The position numbers and the translations under genes were made by a program. From contig NC_087389.1 of the NCBI RefSeq assembly GCF_963675165.1, positions 2,018,001 to 2,082,000 of the forward strand: DNA of 64,000 bases. Direction: 5' to 3'. Source of the DNA: Halichondria panicea (lineage: Eukaryota > Porifera > Demospongiae > Suberitida > Halichondriidae). The notes below the pieces were generated by a model. That model was given only the letters and a program-made list of their open reading frames with translations. It searched no databases and was not told the DNA's origin. Below, in pieces: positions 47,784 through 60,300 of the stretch. Numbering within the stretch: position 1 is the stretch's first letter; each line of letters opens with the position of its first letter.

Positions 47784-50189
47784 TTAAACATTGAGGCTGA
47801 TTTTTGTAGACATATGATCTAGTGTTCTTTCGAGAGTGGCCTCTGTTGTAGACGATTGAAGAGTTTTTTGCTGACTTCTAGATGTATTCTCACCTGATTT
47901 GCTTGGCTTGGTTGTATCAAGGGTTGTGCGGCAAACTAGAAGATTCCAGTAAAGAGCAAACACATGTTTTGTTAACAGAAAGGCAACAAATATTACAAAA
48001 CCTTGAGTACTGTTTAAGATGATAAAAGGATACCAAGCCCAGTTAGTGCCAGCAAGCAATGCAATAAAACCGAACACCCAAGTCAGTCCAGTTACTGAAA
48101 ACACAGCAGCGTTCACACGGAAGAAAGGAAGATTATGTTTTTTGTCCAGTTTTGAGCTTGATCGAGCTGCAAGACAGAGGTATGTAGTAACTACAAGAAA
48201 CAGTACCATGTTGACAACGAGAGATATCACTAGAGGCACAATGAATGCAACAATGGCTGATTCGAGGTGATTGATCCAACAACTTCCCAACCGACCATCT
48301 TTCAACACACCATACAAGACAAGATCTTCAGTTGTGAAGTCAACAAGAATCGATGTGACGGTAATAGCTAATGGTAAACTCCAACCAACAACAAAATACA
48401 CACCAAATACTACCTTTTGCTTGTATTTAGAGTCCAACTTCATTTTAGTCGCTTGATAGAACGTCCTTGCCATCTGAAATGACATGATAGTCATCCATGA
48501 AAACTGTGACAAGAAGAAAAAATGAAGGCAAATTGCAACACTCTTACAGAGTTCTATGTTGGGAAATGCTTGAGTAACAGGTCCACCAATGATAATGAAG
48601 AGATTGTTCAATAGAATAGCAGCAGAAACGTTCATAAGGATCAAACTAGGTAATGTTCGGAGGCTCTTGAATATTCCATATGTCAGCAAAACTATTGCAC
48701 TACCAATAACAGACAAAGAACACCCAATGTATGTGAGAATAAAGTAACCTTCAGGATAGGAGTAGATAGTCACACTTCTAACAATTGTAGTGCCATTTGG
48801 AGGACAAATAATTGGTCTGCCAAAGTCATCATATTCAACAATACTGAACAATTCTTCTTCATACACAATTGTGTTGTTACCCAAATCCGTAAATTCTGAA
48901 TTGTTGAGCGCAACCAAACCACTGGGACAGTCAAAAAATTCTCCAAATAGTGAGTTGTTTAAACAAACTACTGGCTGTCCAATAAGGTCAAACTCAACAA
49001 TCATAAGCACCTGACCATTGTACAGCAGAGTGTCATTGTCAACGAAGACATAATCCGAGATGTTTAATGCCACAAAGCCACTCAAACACTGTGTTGTAGT
49101 GTTAGCAGAGCTCCCAATCAGAAAAGCACAACGACCTCCATTTTCAATGTAGCCTTCAGGACAGAGGGTAGGTCTACACTCCAACCCCAAAGCAGCTTCT
49201 CCATCAGGGCAATCTACAGTCACTGTCACCATCTCTGTCATTACTGACACTTGTACCTGTCCACCTCCCAAGTTACTAAGCGTTATCGTGAAGGGAATAC
49301 CATTACGGGTTGGTAGTGGTGGCACAATCCCTTCAAGGGGTCTGTGCACAGGTGCACATTCCAGAGGTATTTCAGTTCTAAGACTTGTTGATGAGTCGGT
49401 AAGACATAGATAAATTTGTTCACCATTACACACTGCACAATTCTGGTTTCTGTACAGAGTTCCAGATTTAGTCATCACAATATCATATGGTCCATTTTCA
49501 CATGTCTTAATCATTGCAGTATACATTTCTTCACTCAGTTCTTGTCTAGTTAGAACTTCCAAACTAGAGAGATCTAAGCAACTTGAAATCGAGGGAAAGC
49601 AGGACCTTGGTCTGGGAATAGAGGTGAGACTGGGTGCTTGGTATGAGCAGGTTTGGCATTGTGTTTGGAAAATTGTGGGATCCATTGCAAGCAACTGTTG
49701 GATTCCTACTGCAGCAAGTTGCTCATACACGTAACTGGTACAGGCAAGGTCGGGTTGCCATACTGCAAATCCTCGAGCTCTATTGCAAATGGCACAGAAG
49801 TCATTGGAATAAACCATTCCAGTACTGATATCTGTAATTGGAGGGAGAGAGCTGTTCAAAGAGACACAGTTGTCCCTCACTAATGCTTGGGTGGCGTCAT
49901 CAGTGGACCAACTGCTGGGGCAACTTGAGACCATCCAAAACGATTCATTGACTTGTGGCTCGATTCTGTTGTCAGGATATATAGAACGACATACAAATCC
50001 AGGTGGCGTAATAGTATTTAGAGTGGATTCACAACAATCTCCAAACAATTCGCACTTGCCATCACATTTACAAAGGCCATTGAACTGACCATCACCTTCA
50101 TTGCATGTACTGCAAGCACTTTGTCCTTGCACTCTAGTAGAAATTGATACTAATATTGCTATAACAGAAAAGTAAGCTGTGTACTTCAT
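47784..50189 (-). CDS. Somatomedin-B-like seven-transmembrane receptor (family B2/methuselah-like)
   Basis: Single exon, 801 residues. A signal peptide (about residues 1-22, hydrophobic YFSVIAILVSI, ending VQG) is followed by a cysteine-rich module CSTCNEGDGQFNGLCKCDGK...CCES at about 26-53, the pattern of a somatomedin-B domain. Next comes a long extracellular region rich in Asn-X-Ser/Thr sites and cysteines, with two related segments (GFVALNISDYVFVDN and GLVALNNSEFTDLGN) and the Cys-rich GLECRPTLCPEGYIENGG. Seven hydrophobic helices follow at about 490-750, starting YFILTYIGCSLSVIGSAIVL and including GLTWVFGFIALLAG (TM6), a family B hallmark. The Ser/Thr-rich tail is about 48 residues. I see no GPS cleavage motif or GAIN domain. 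Plasma membrane; ligand unknown. Start chosen at the ATG directly before the signal peptide. Confidence 0.9.
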   Translation of the reverse strand: MKYTAYFSVIAILVSISTRVQGQSACSTCNEGDGQFNGLCKCDGKCELFGDCCESTLNTITPPGFVCRSIYPDNRIEPQVNESFWMVSSCPSSWSTDDATQALVRDNCVSLNSSLPPITDISTGMVYSNDFCAICNRARGFAVWQPDLACTSYVYEQLAAVGIQQLLAMDPTIFQTQCQTCSYQAPSLTSIPRPRSCFPSISSCLDLSSLEVLTRQELSEEMYTAMIKTCENGPYDIVMTKSGTLYRNQNCAVCNGEQIYLCLTDSSTSLRTEIPLECAPVHRPLEGIVPPLPTRNGIPFTITLSNLGGGQVQVSVMTEMVTVTVDCPDGEAALGLECRPTLCPEGYIENGGRCAFLIGSSANTTTQCLSGFVALNISDYVFVDNDTLLYNGQVLMIVEFDLIGQPVVCLNNSLFGEFFDCPSGLVALNNSEFTDLGNNTIVYEEELFSIVEYDDFGRPIICPPNGTTIVRSVTIYSYPEGYFILTYIGCSLSVIGSAIVLLTYGIFKSLRTLPSLILMNVSAAILLNNLFIIIGGPVTQAFPNIELCKSVAICLHFFFLSQFSWMTIMSFQMARTFYQATKMKLDSKYKQKVVFGVYFVVGWSLPLAITVTSILVDFTTEDLVLYGVLKDGRLGSCWINHLESAIVAFIVPLVISLVVNMVLFLVVTTYLCLAARSSSKLDKKHNLPFFRVNAAVFSVTGLTWVFGFIALLAGTNWAWYPFIILNSTQGFVIFVAFLLTKHVFALYWNLLVCRTTLDTTKPSKSGENTSRSQQKTLQSSTTEATLERTLDHMSTKISLNV

Positions 50190-50269
50190 GTTGCACTCAA
50201 TCTAATGGAAATGATTTTTGTGCATGTGGTATCAAGAGTTTATATGTACAACAATGATGATCAGTGGGA

Positions 50270-51137
50270 CCATAGGTACACGAAAGAAAGGGATAGGCAA
50301 CACCCAGCACTTCCGTTGGATAAGGCGAGTTGCTAAAAAGGGGCGTGTAATGAGCAAAAAGGGGTGTGTGCACTCAAAATGTCAGTAAAGATATTAATAG
50401 TTTGTAGTATTATAGCAAACTGTGCTCTTGAGGAGACACCAGATACACTTAGACATAGGCTATTAATATTTTAGAGCTACTATATGCAAAGTGATGAGAA
50501 AGTGAGCTCCAAAGGGGGTGTCATTACACTCTACAAACCATAACAGGTCTGTTCCCAAGTCCTTCAAATGCCATCTCTTCGATCACACAATACAGATAAA
50601 GATACTTGTGTTCCACTTTCTAATACCTAAACTGTGTCTTAGAGCACTTCAAACTAGATTACCATGTACAGTAAGAGCAGGAGAGGTACGCAAACTTTCT
50701 GGACTTTGGACAAACGTTTCATGATGCTGCTACTACTTCACTGCATTGAGAGCTGGAAAATATGCTTTGTTCCATGCAGTTATAAACACACTTTAATTCT
50801 GTGAAACGTACATGTTATAAAATTATTTCATATTGGAGATATAGGTACATAAACTGACAAATCGGTGTTTTTTCACACAAATCAAGCTGAATAAAAGAAA
50901 GCTCGGCACTAACATAGCAACTGTAGCTATCAGTAGTGCTGGGTGTATGTGTGAATGATGCCTGATTGCTTTGAATTTCTCTTTTAGGCCCCCTACGAGA
51001 AAAATAAGCAGATATAGGGATCATTGTGTACTTTCTTGAGCACAACTCGCCTCCAACCGGAGGGTGTGACGTCACACACTGCATTTACCTAGCATCACGT
51101 GAGGCGTTGCCTATCCCTTTCTTTTGTGTATCTATGG
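50270..51137. mobile_element. MITE with TGGGA flanks, upstream of the receptor gene
   Basis: Ends CCATAGGTACACGAAAGAAA and, on the other strand, CCATAGATACACAAAAGAAA, both continuing AGGGATAGGCAAC. Weaker pairing extends to GGCGAGTTGCT. A 5-bp direct repeat TGGGA flanks both ends (50265-50269 and 51138-51142). 868 bp, no transposase. Superfamily not assigned. Confidence 0.75.
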
Positions 51138-51289
51138 TGGGACCAGGAATTAAACAACGATACAAAAACAGGATGCATCCTAATGACTGATGGTGACATT
51201 GTCCACGTCACATTTTCCCCACCGCCGCGGTGTCCAACTGCGCATGCACAAAATAATCAGTAGTACTGCTGGATTTTGAATGGCTATTA

Positions 51290-52830
51290 ATGTCGACTAC
51301 TCTACCAAGAATACCTAAACTGCAACCTGATCTGGTGGTTGCAACTCCAAATGATGGTGCATGGAAATCAGCAACTGGTTTTGGGGTGAGCTTTCGACTG
51401 GGGTACAAATATTTATTGGAAATTGCTACCATCTTTTTTCACAGAATAAATATTACTGCTTTATGAAGGCCAAGGACCCACTCTATTACAACAGTCTCGC
51501 TGACAAGCATACTACCAAGTATGTCGAGAAACCTGCTGTTAAGAAACACCTCCACACAATGGGTCTCACTGCTGTCGATGGAACGGTCTATCCCACGAGA
51601 GAAGAGCAATTTGAAGCCAACCGAATCAACCGTCTCTATGAGGAACGTCAAGATATGCTTTGCAAGCTCGTCATGCGTGAGCAGTCCCATCTTTGCCACC
51701 TTAGGAGATCAGCGCGAGCCGGAGAACTGATGTTCACCAAGAACGGTGTGTTTGAGACCAACCCCTGTGACGACTGTCATATCTATCACAAGGTGACCTC
51801 TTATCTACATGCCCATCCTCCTCTCTGGGGAGAAGACAAAAGAAGGAACGAGAAGCCAAGGTGGGTCTCGTGGACTGACTTGTTCTATTGTACTTTGTAT
51901 AGATTCTTTATCACAATAATTAGTTTAGAGTTCAACCAATACTATTTTTCAGCGTCTTCTCACCCGGAGACAAAGAAACTGTGTATCCGCCCGAACCTCC
52001 TGTTTGAAAAGTGCCTATGTTCACACACAGAGGATGGACCGTGTTATCACCCAGACAGCCAAGAGAGAGCCTCCAAATTGGTCGACTTACATATCTCGCA
52101 GGAATATTCCTGAGATGGGTGTCCACACATCTGAACCAGATTTTTCTGTGAATGAGTCTAGCTCTTGTGTATCGCGATACACAAGCAGCAACATATGGTC
52201 TGAGTCCTCAACTGACACACTCCTTCGTGAGATGTCGTACTCTGATCTCGACTTTGACTCTGGTCTAGAGCTCATCCACCGTTTGTCATTAGAAAACAGA
52301 GAACTTGACAACAAGCTTTGTGAACAAATGCTCAGACTTGAGAAGGATGCACTCGAGGAGATCTGGCAAAAGCTGACTGAAAAATACACCAAGGATTTCC
52401 AGTGAGTTTTGACCAACCATAGCCTTTACTATTGTGTCATTATGTGATATGCTGTCTCGGTTTAGGGATGTTGAAAGACTCAAGGCGGCCGAAGTAACAA
52501 CGTGTGAATTTAATGATCGAAATAAAGTTGACAAGTGCAAAGTAGAATACAACAGAGAACTGAAGCGCAAGACATCACTGGAGGCCATTCTCAATGTTCT
52601 AGATGTGAGTTATCACACAATTTATAGAGCTATACTTTATTTCACATTAGAATGAGCAGAATAAAGTGGATGCTGCTATGATGAAGCAGAAAGCTGCTGA
52701 TAAGCTTAGAAATGAGCAGTGCAATATAGATGAGCTCGTTGCTGAGCAGATCAAGCTCACAATTAAGGTATAATTTATAATGAATATTGGTTATTAATAG
52801 TGATCAATGAAAGGGTGTTTGAAGAAGAGC
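51290..52830 (+). CDS. Unidentified coiled-coil protein gene (5' part)
   Basis: Exon 51290-51385 (ATG; MSTTLPRIPKLQPDLVV...) joins in phase to 51445-51860, which contains KDPLYYNSLADKHTTKYVEK, RLYEERQDMLCKLVMREQ and a CDDCHIYH segment. From the acceptor at 51953 the in-phase frame (SVFSPGDKETVYPPEPPV) stops after 18 residues. A second open frame on the same strand (about 52004-52401) continues into exons 52466-52604 and 52651-52767, a Glu/Lys/Leu-rich coiled coil (RLSLENRELDNKLCEQML, VERLKAAEVTTCEFNDRN). Either an exon border is missed or there is a frame break near 52000. I do not recognise the family. A cytoskeletal or ciliary role is a guess from the coiled coil only. Confidence 0.55.
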
Positions 52831-53203
52831 TTGAAGAACAGAAAGGAGTGCTCATTTCTACCAACAATAAAGCCAGGGGGAAGGCAGATGGAACTGGTTG
52901 GGAAGCAAGATGATGATCAGATCACAAGCTACAGACTGATCAGCCATGTTGTTCGGCAGGTACATTCTTCGGGAGTGCTATCAAGGCAGAGCAGACATGA
53001 ATCTCCTCAGATTTGGTAGCAACAATTTTGTTCCTATGAGTCCAACTGAGAAAGATGTCATACAACTGTTCAGACTCTGCAGCAAATCAAATCGGACATG
53101 AACTGTATGTTTCCTCAAATCGAGAACATTCTTAAGAAAAGAATTCCAGGCGACTCTTCACTACATACAAATTTTCCAAACTGGAAATCCCAAGTGCCTA
53201 AGT

Positions 53204-55088
53204 ATGGCAGTTCCCCAAGAAGAGCTGTGCTCCACTCACGATGAAACTGAAAGCTCTTGCACAGCCCAAGCTTCCAAGTATGACTCAGCTAGTACTCTGG
53301 GAATTCTGAGCACAATATGGTCAACAATTCAAAAAGCCGAGGGTCCATCCTCTGACAAGGATGGAACCTCCGAGCCTGGATATACATCTACTAAAAGCAA
53401 CGAGGAGACCATTGTGACGCTTTCACCAGCAACAGCATCAGTGAAAAAATTTCCTCTCTCAATTCAGGAGAGGAAGAGTTCACACAGACCTCTATTCCCA
53501 GAATACCAACCCCTCCAGCTTATTCCAGACCAGCAAGGATACACTGTAATATAGGAGTGATCTCTTGTCAGTCATCTTTGCGACAAATCAAAGAAAATTC
53601 AGCGTCTGACTTTAATAATGAGTTTGTCAGCCCCTTAGCTGTTCACTCTCAGGGAGTATTTCCGTACCGCTCACAGAGAACACATCTTGGTATCAAAAAC
53701 AATATGGAAATAACTCCTGCGGATCGAAAGCAGTTCTATGAGGAGAGACTGATACATTCGAGAGATGAACTGATCAAGCAGGATGAAAGGATCAGAAATA
53801 GTATGGAAGAACTTGTCCCACCAAAGAGAACACTGTTAGAGTTCTATACTGCAGAGGGCGAGGGCAACCCAATGCCTGCTCCCACCCCAGAGGTGACTCC
53901 CATGGTCAGTGAGACGTGTATGCAATTAGAGGTAAGTTTATCCAGCCATTACAGATGTGGTTGTGACATTGATCACATAAATGTAATGAACACAGACAAC
54001 AGCATTAACTGAGGAATCCATTGGTATCCCGAGAACAGATGCTGAAAAACCTGATGAGGTAAAAATGTTGCCGCTTTAGACATTTTTATGATAACAGAAG
54101 AGTGACAAGCCACTCATGGACAAGTACTTAGACAATGCCTCAACATACACGTCCTCAGCAAAATCTTTAACATTATCAGTAATCAATGCTTCAATTTCCA
54201 AGCTCAACACAAAAGCCCAGAGTACAAGCCAGCCTGAAATTCCCTTGGCTAATATCAAAATGGAGCCAGAAACAGTGGCCCTTTTGCACACAGAGGAAGC
54301 TAACGTTCCCAAAATTGGCAGTGCTTCCTCCACCATAATTTTATCCTCCAAAAAAGGATCAAAAGCATCGTTGAATGAAACTTTGGGCACTGAAAAATTC
54401 AGCAGCATGCAGAAAACAGCCAGTTCTGCTCCCACCAAGAAAAGTTCATGTTCATCGGCAGCGTCTCTGTGACTGCCAGCATCCCAAAAACTGCCAGTGT
54501 TGCCTCCACCAAATCATCCACAAAAGCATCGCTAAATGAAACGGTGACCACTGAAAAGGTTAGCGTTCCAAGTGCTTCTATAGTGCAAAAGAAGAAGTCC
54601 ACAGCAAGCATCGCACCACCATCAGAAGTGTCTGTGGAGTCTTACATGGAGCCACTCTCCTCCAAGGTAGGTATTGTACATAATTATACATCTAGCTAAT
54701 ACATTTTTTTAAAGAACAAGAAGACACTAAAAGAAGCTCCAGTAACTATTAAATCTCCAACTGAAAGCATGAAATCATTGGGGCCACTCATCTTTCTTTG
54801 AAATCCCTTTTAGATCTACTGCCGTCTAAATTGCATGGTGAGTTGCTCATTGCATGCTCTATAATTATAGGTTATAACCTATATAGTATAGGTTGGGAAA
54901 TATTTTATCGTGCAATCACACCGATGCATCAGTTCTCTTCACAGTTTGCCAAAATGTCAAGGAGTGGTTCTAAAAGCAACAACGATGTAACAAAGTATTT
55001 GCTTTTGGTGAGTTTAAACGAAAAATATTTTCAATTTCTTTGAATTTTTTCTATATAGGGTTCAACGTCTTCGATTCACTCAAGCTAG
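53204..55088 (+). CDS. Ser/Thr/Lys-rich low-complexity coding region, possible 3' part of the same gene
   Basis: Open stretches with plausible splice signals: 53398-53932 (contains ITPADRKQFYEERLIHSRDE and PPKRTLLEFYTAEGEG, donor GTAAGT), about 53994-54056, 54100-54664 (donor GTAGGT), about 54713-54801, and a last piece ending GSTSSIHSS stop at 55088. Two related segments, SKASLNETLGTEK and TKASLNETVTTEK, show an internal duplication. Between them the frame shifts by one at a short A-run near 54440. An overlapping ORF at 53204-53554 is in another frame. Whether this is one gene with the upstream coiled coil, or a decaying gene, cannot be settled here. Confidence 0.4.
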
Positions 55089-55520
55089 AACCCCAACTGA
55101 ATGTGCCTGAGTTTATATTTTGAACTATGGGACTACTCTTTTGTAGCTATGATATACAGTCTCTCTAAGTTATCGTAACTGGAAGAAAATTTAACAGTAC
55201 TGTAGAGTGCACAAAAAACTCAGTGAACGAGTGTTGCAAGCGTGCGCTTGCTAATGCCTCTCGCCATGTTATGCTTTCGCTCTAGTGTTATAGTAGTTTC
55301 TATAATGAATTTTACATTAAAGTTAGCTTATCTATAAACTCACTGAGAAGAAAATACTTATTTACATGCATCTATTGTTGTTATCTATTGTATTATGTGG
55401 CTTACCAGGACCGCAAGAAAGAAGAAAATTGATTCATCTGTAAGTATCTATCATAACTGAGAAGAAAAGACTTGTGTACATGCATATGGTTATCTATATT
55501 GTTATATGGTAGTGGTTTGT
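55089..55520. other. Spacer before the third TIPRL copy
   Basis: AT-rich with no ORF of interest. Two related stretches, TAACTGAGAAGAAAAGACTT and CACTGAGAAGAAAATACTT, occur. Homology to the TIPRL intron begins abruptly at about 55521 (GGTATAGTTACGGTAATCTC). Confidence 0.5.
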
Positions 55521-57394
55521 GGTATAGTTACGGTAATCTCACGGCTTGGTAAAAATTAATGCTTAGATCTATGTGATCTCTTAATCATCATATTTAACTC
55601 GTAAATAAAGTACATTTTGCTACCATGATCATGATGCTATACAAACTCAGGTATGGCCATGAGCTGAATCTCCCCTCGCTTCCAGAGATGGTGTTCCCAG
55701 AGAGTCGGCTAGAGTTAGAGCACGAGTGTGGTTGTGTGCTCAGCTTCATCACCCTGGATGCCCTCAAGCTCATCAACTCTACAGAGGAGCCACTCAAAGT
55801 GGCAGCTGCTGAAGACTGGGTCAAAACAAGGTGACATCTGCTAGCAATTACAAACTTTTTGCTTGTCATGATTATTGTCTGCATTATTTGGGATGTGTAA
55901 ACTTAGTATGGTACTGAAGTCATTGCTGTGCCTGTTCAGCCCTGTTGCAAAGATTTTACAAACCCTGTCAAGGCCCTGAAACAATGGCAGACTTAAAGCT
56001 AATTAACGTTTTGACAACGTGATATACAGAATGATAATTGCCATGTCTGCTTTTTATAGAGGTACCGGTGTAGAAGCGATATGGGCCCCCCCCTTATTTT
56101 GGGGCCCCCGGCCCTAAAACGCTAGCGATTTGGGGTGTTAGGGGGGGGCCTATTGCGCTAGTGATATGGGCCCCCCATAGTGATTTAGGGCCCCCCTCGA
56201 GATAGCAACGCAATGTTCTACCATGTACCAGGAGAGAAAGGTGCCTCATCGATGAGCAAGCTGCCAGGTGCAACCTCTGAAGGTGGCTTTCAGTTCTACC
56301 TATTGATGACCACGGTTTCAGAGATGCACCCTGTATTTGTTATGGCTGGCCACTGCCATCAACCCCAACTAAGTGCAACTGTGGCTCAGCCTTCTCAGCA
56401 AACCATGCGCAATGATTTTTACCAAAGGGCGACTTCCCAACTAGAAGGCATAACGAGCTACGTGACCTGACTGCTTCACTTCTCACCAAAGTCTGCCACA
56501 ATGTTGCCACAGAACATGAGAACCCCGACTACAACCACTAAGCGAGAATCTTTATCCCACCGCTCAGCCATTTAACCACTGACAATGCCCGCTTAGACAT
56601 CCGTGCAAGAGGTTCTGGTTTGCTGTTCAAAACGCATATTTTGATATACCCGAATGCACCCAGCAACAGCTCCAGAACCATCAAAGCTGCCTACAAGAAA
56701 CATGAGGTACAAGAAACATGAGGACAAAAATAAACGGGCTTACGGCCAACGCGTCAGAGACATTGAGCAAGGAGTTTTCACCCCCTCGTCGACGTCTTCT
56801 ATAAACCACAGGTGGACTGGGGCAAGAGGCCGCCACCTTCTACAAAAGACTAGCAGACATGCTCGCCTGGAAATAAGGAAAAAACTATACTCAGTAGTAA
56901 TCAGTTGGCTAAGGTGCAAGCTATCCTTCGCTGCCGTCCGATCTTCAATTATGTGCATCCGTGGAACAAGATCATCAAATCATGGACCCCTATATACGGA
57001 ACAAGATCATCAAAATAATCATGGACCCCTACGGAACAAGATCATCAAATCATGGACCCCTACGTGATGCTACATCACTCTTCCTACAAGAGGGCCTGAT
57101 CCCTCAAATTTAATTAACTGTCACTATAAACTGCTTTCAATAAACCATTATAATTATATGTACACGTATACATGCTTCTTCTTATTAACTACTCCTGGTT
57201 CTACACATAAATTATATCGGTATGAGATGAGGCCAGCGTCGTACGTATTAGAAGTAATGGAGGTTGAGTCGAGAATCAATGGCAAAAACAAGTAATGGTC
57301 TACGTATAATAATGGCAAAACAATAATATTCAATGTCTATAATATAGCTTGCTAGCTAGCTATTTAATAACAATTTAACAGTTTGGTGATACAG

Positions 57395-60300
57395 TTAACA
57401 TGAATTAGATCTACATGTTATACACAGCCATCCTCTTGGCCTGACCTTGATGTTCATGCATTTAAAGTGAAACCACTTTTGGCATTCTGTACACTCGATC
57501 ATTCGGCTATCATATGTCTCTGGAAGACCACAAGTGCAGTACAGCTCGATGATTATCTGTTTGGGATCACATCTGTTGATTGCTGCCGAATTTTTAGATT
57601 GAGGAAAAGTGCTGAACGTTTTAGCTTCAAAACAGTGCTGAATGTGTGAACGCATTTGTTGTGAGTCATACGTTACATCTTTCGTACTCTTCGCCTGTGC
57701 AGCATTGTATGCATTTGCAATGCTGAAAACACCACAGTCCATTTCTCCTTCTTGCTTCTGTACAGGCTCAACGTAAACTTTGAGTTTGTTGTTTACCGCA
57801 AATTGATTGCCGTATATTTGAGCTAGCTGTACTTGAAGACTTGAGGTTAATTCTCCAGTTGAACAGCTGTCGTATAGTCTCAGTTTTCCATTGGTGAGGC
57901 TGGAAACAACCCAGTGCTCTCTTTCCTCAACAAATAGTATCTGAACGGCTGCATATAATTATAGGCGATAATTATTATTATACACTATGTACATTACAGT
58001 AATATAATTAGTGATCCATCGAGATAACATTATATAAGCCTAACCCGTATACCTCTTACAACAGAGTCATGACATTGCATTGCTTTAAACTCTTTTTGAG
58101 TAAGTAATGTCGATTGAAGACCATGCAGATGAGGGAACTGATACCTCAGCACTTCATGGGCAGCATAATTATACATATGCTTGTCACATAGTTTTCCTCT
58201 CTTTACAACTGCCCTATCCCTGTAACGTAGATCTAAGTCAGGTATCCAGAGACTCCCAGCATACCTGGTCTGAGAATGTACAATAATTATTATGTAGTTA
58301 ATAGTATATCTTAGGTTCTACATATTAATTGACCGTGCCTGATCACAAAATTAATGTCAGGACAATTATGCCATGCACGTGGCTGACAGAAGTTACCTTT
58401 TGACTCTTAGGTACAGACTGATTAGACTTTCGTCTCTTAGGTGGTGGTGGACGATCTAAGGGGACATCATCAATTGGTTGCAAATGAGTCACCACAGGTC
58501 CATGTCCATATATTCTGGTGGGGTGGGACCATCGGATTTCTCCGGTGGGGTGGGGCCATTTGGATCTTCTGGTGAGGTGGGGCCATTGGATTTCTCTGAT
58601 GGGGTAGGGCCATTGGATTTCTCTGGTGGGGTAGAGCCATTGGATTTATCCGGTGGAGTTTGGCCACTGAGAGCTACATTATAGGGATCGAATCTCATGC
58701 GCATGCAGGCTACATGCATGTATATATGTGCAGTATAAAATTGCCACCTGTGCTGGTAGCTAAATAAATACCTTTTTGTTCAACCAATGAAGAAGGATCC
58801 ATATAAGCCTGTATTATGCATGTGTTATTTATCACAACTATGGTATATATAGTTATAGGATTAGCTATATATACATTCATATTTACCTTGAGACATTTGA
58901 TATTACATTTCTTTTTTAACACCTTCCCATCCAAGTCCTTAAGGGTATAGACACCCTTTCCATCTGAGGTCTTAATAATGTATGGTCCACTATACTTGTT
59001 TTCGAGCTTTCCACCTTTCCTCTCCTTTTGTTGGGTGTTCTCAACCAAAACCTTGATTCCAGGTTGCAGTTCCTAAATATAAAATGTATTTAATTTGCTT
59101 AGAACAAACTGCACAGTTTGAAATCATATATGCTTCGTACATAATTATAGCATTCGCACACATGAATGTGCAAGTGTATATATACTTGCATGCAGCCTGT
59201 ATAATATATATATAGGGCTGTATAATTATATACCTCTGGTGAATGCCGTTTATCATAGCACTCCTTTTGCTTTTTTTGAGATTTTTTATGTTTTCACCAG
59301 CTATGCTCTTTATATCTTCTTGCCTCTTGAGCATTTTCTCAATAAAAGCATCTGCAGTTGTCTCTGTATCTATATCTTCACTGGTCACTGTTTCGTTTTG
59401 CTCTACATCTGCTTCTATAGGCAGCCGAGCTTCACGATGAAACATCATGAAGAATGGCGAATAGCCGGTTGATCGATGTTTCGACACTCGGTATGCAAAC
59501 AGAATAGTGTCTAGCTTTGTATCCCAATCATTGTGTGCTTCATTCACTAACTTGCTGAGAGAACGACAGATTGTCTGATTGAATCACTCTGTGAGGCCAT
59601 TAGTCTGAAAATTCAGTAATTAGCCATAATAATTATACCATAATTATAATAGTTGCATGTATATCCTATGTATTCACTCCTTTTTGCACTAGGTAAAAGT
59701 AAAAACGTTCACTCCTTTTTCGAACTTCCTTTCTGGGGTGGTGTGAAAGTATATCTATATATATATGCCATAATTTATTATACAGTATTTAATTATGTGC
59801 ATGCATGCTTCTTACTTGAGGATGAAAGGCGGAAGTGATTCTATGCTGTGTGTTTGTTCTTTTAAAGAGTGCCTCAGTAACTTTATTGACAAATTCTCTT
59901 CCTTGGTCACTGAGGATAACAGTATAGGGCAGCCGTATGTGCAAAATACCTGCGTTACAGTAAATAATTATAACTAAGGGCCGTTGCATGCACAGCACAT
60001 AATTTATATAATTATACCGAGTATATAAGACGTTGGCTACTGACAATGCAGTTTTGTCTTTTAGAGCAGCAGCTACAGCCCACTTTGTGTAGTAATCTGT
60101 AATTGTCATCAAGAACTTGTTTCCTGCTGGAGTTACAGGCAGAGGTCCCACTAAATCCATTCCAACCTGATACCAGGCTTCTTCTTTAACAGGAATGGGA
60201 TGAAGTGTTGCATTAGTTTTATGCAACTTATGGTTTTGGCGCTGGCAGTGGTCACATGAAGCAATCTGCAAGAGAAATACCGTTCAATGCACCAAACACC

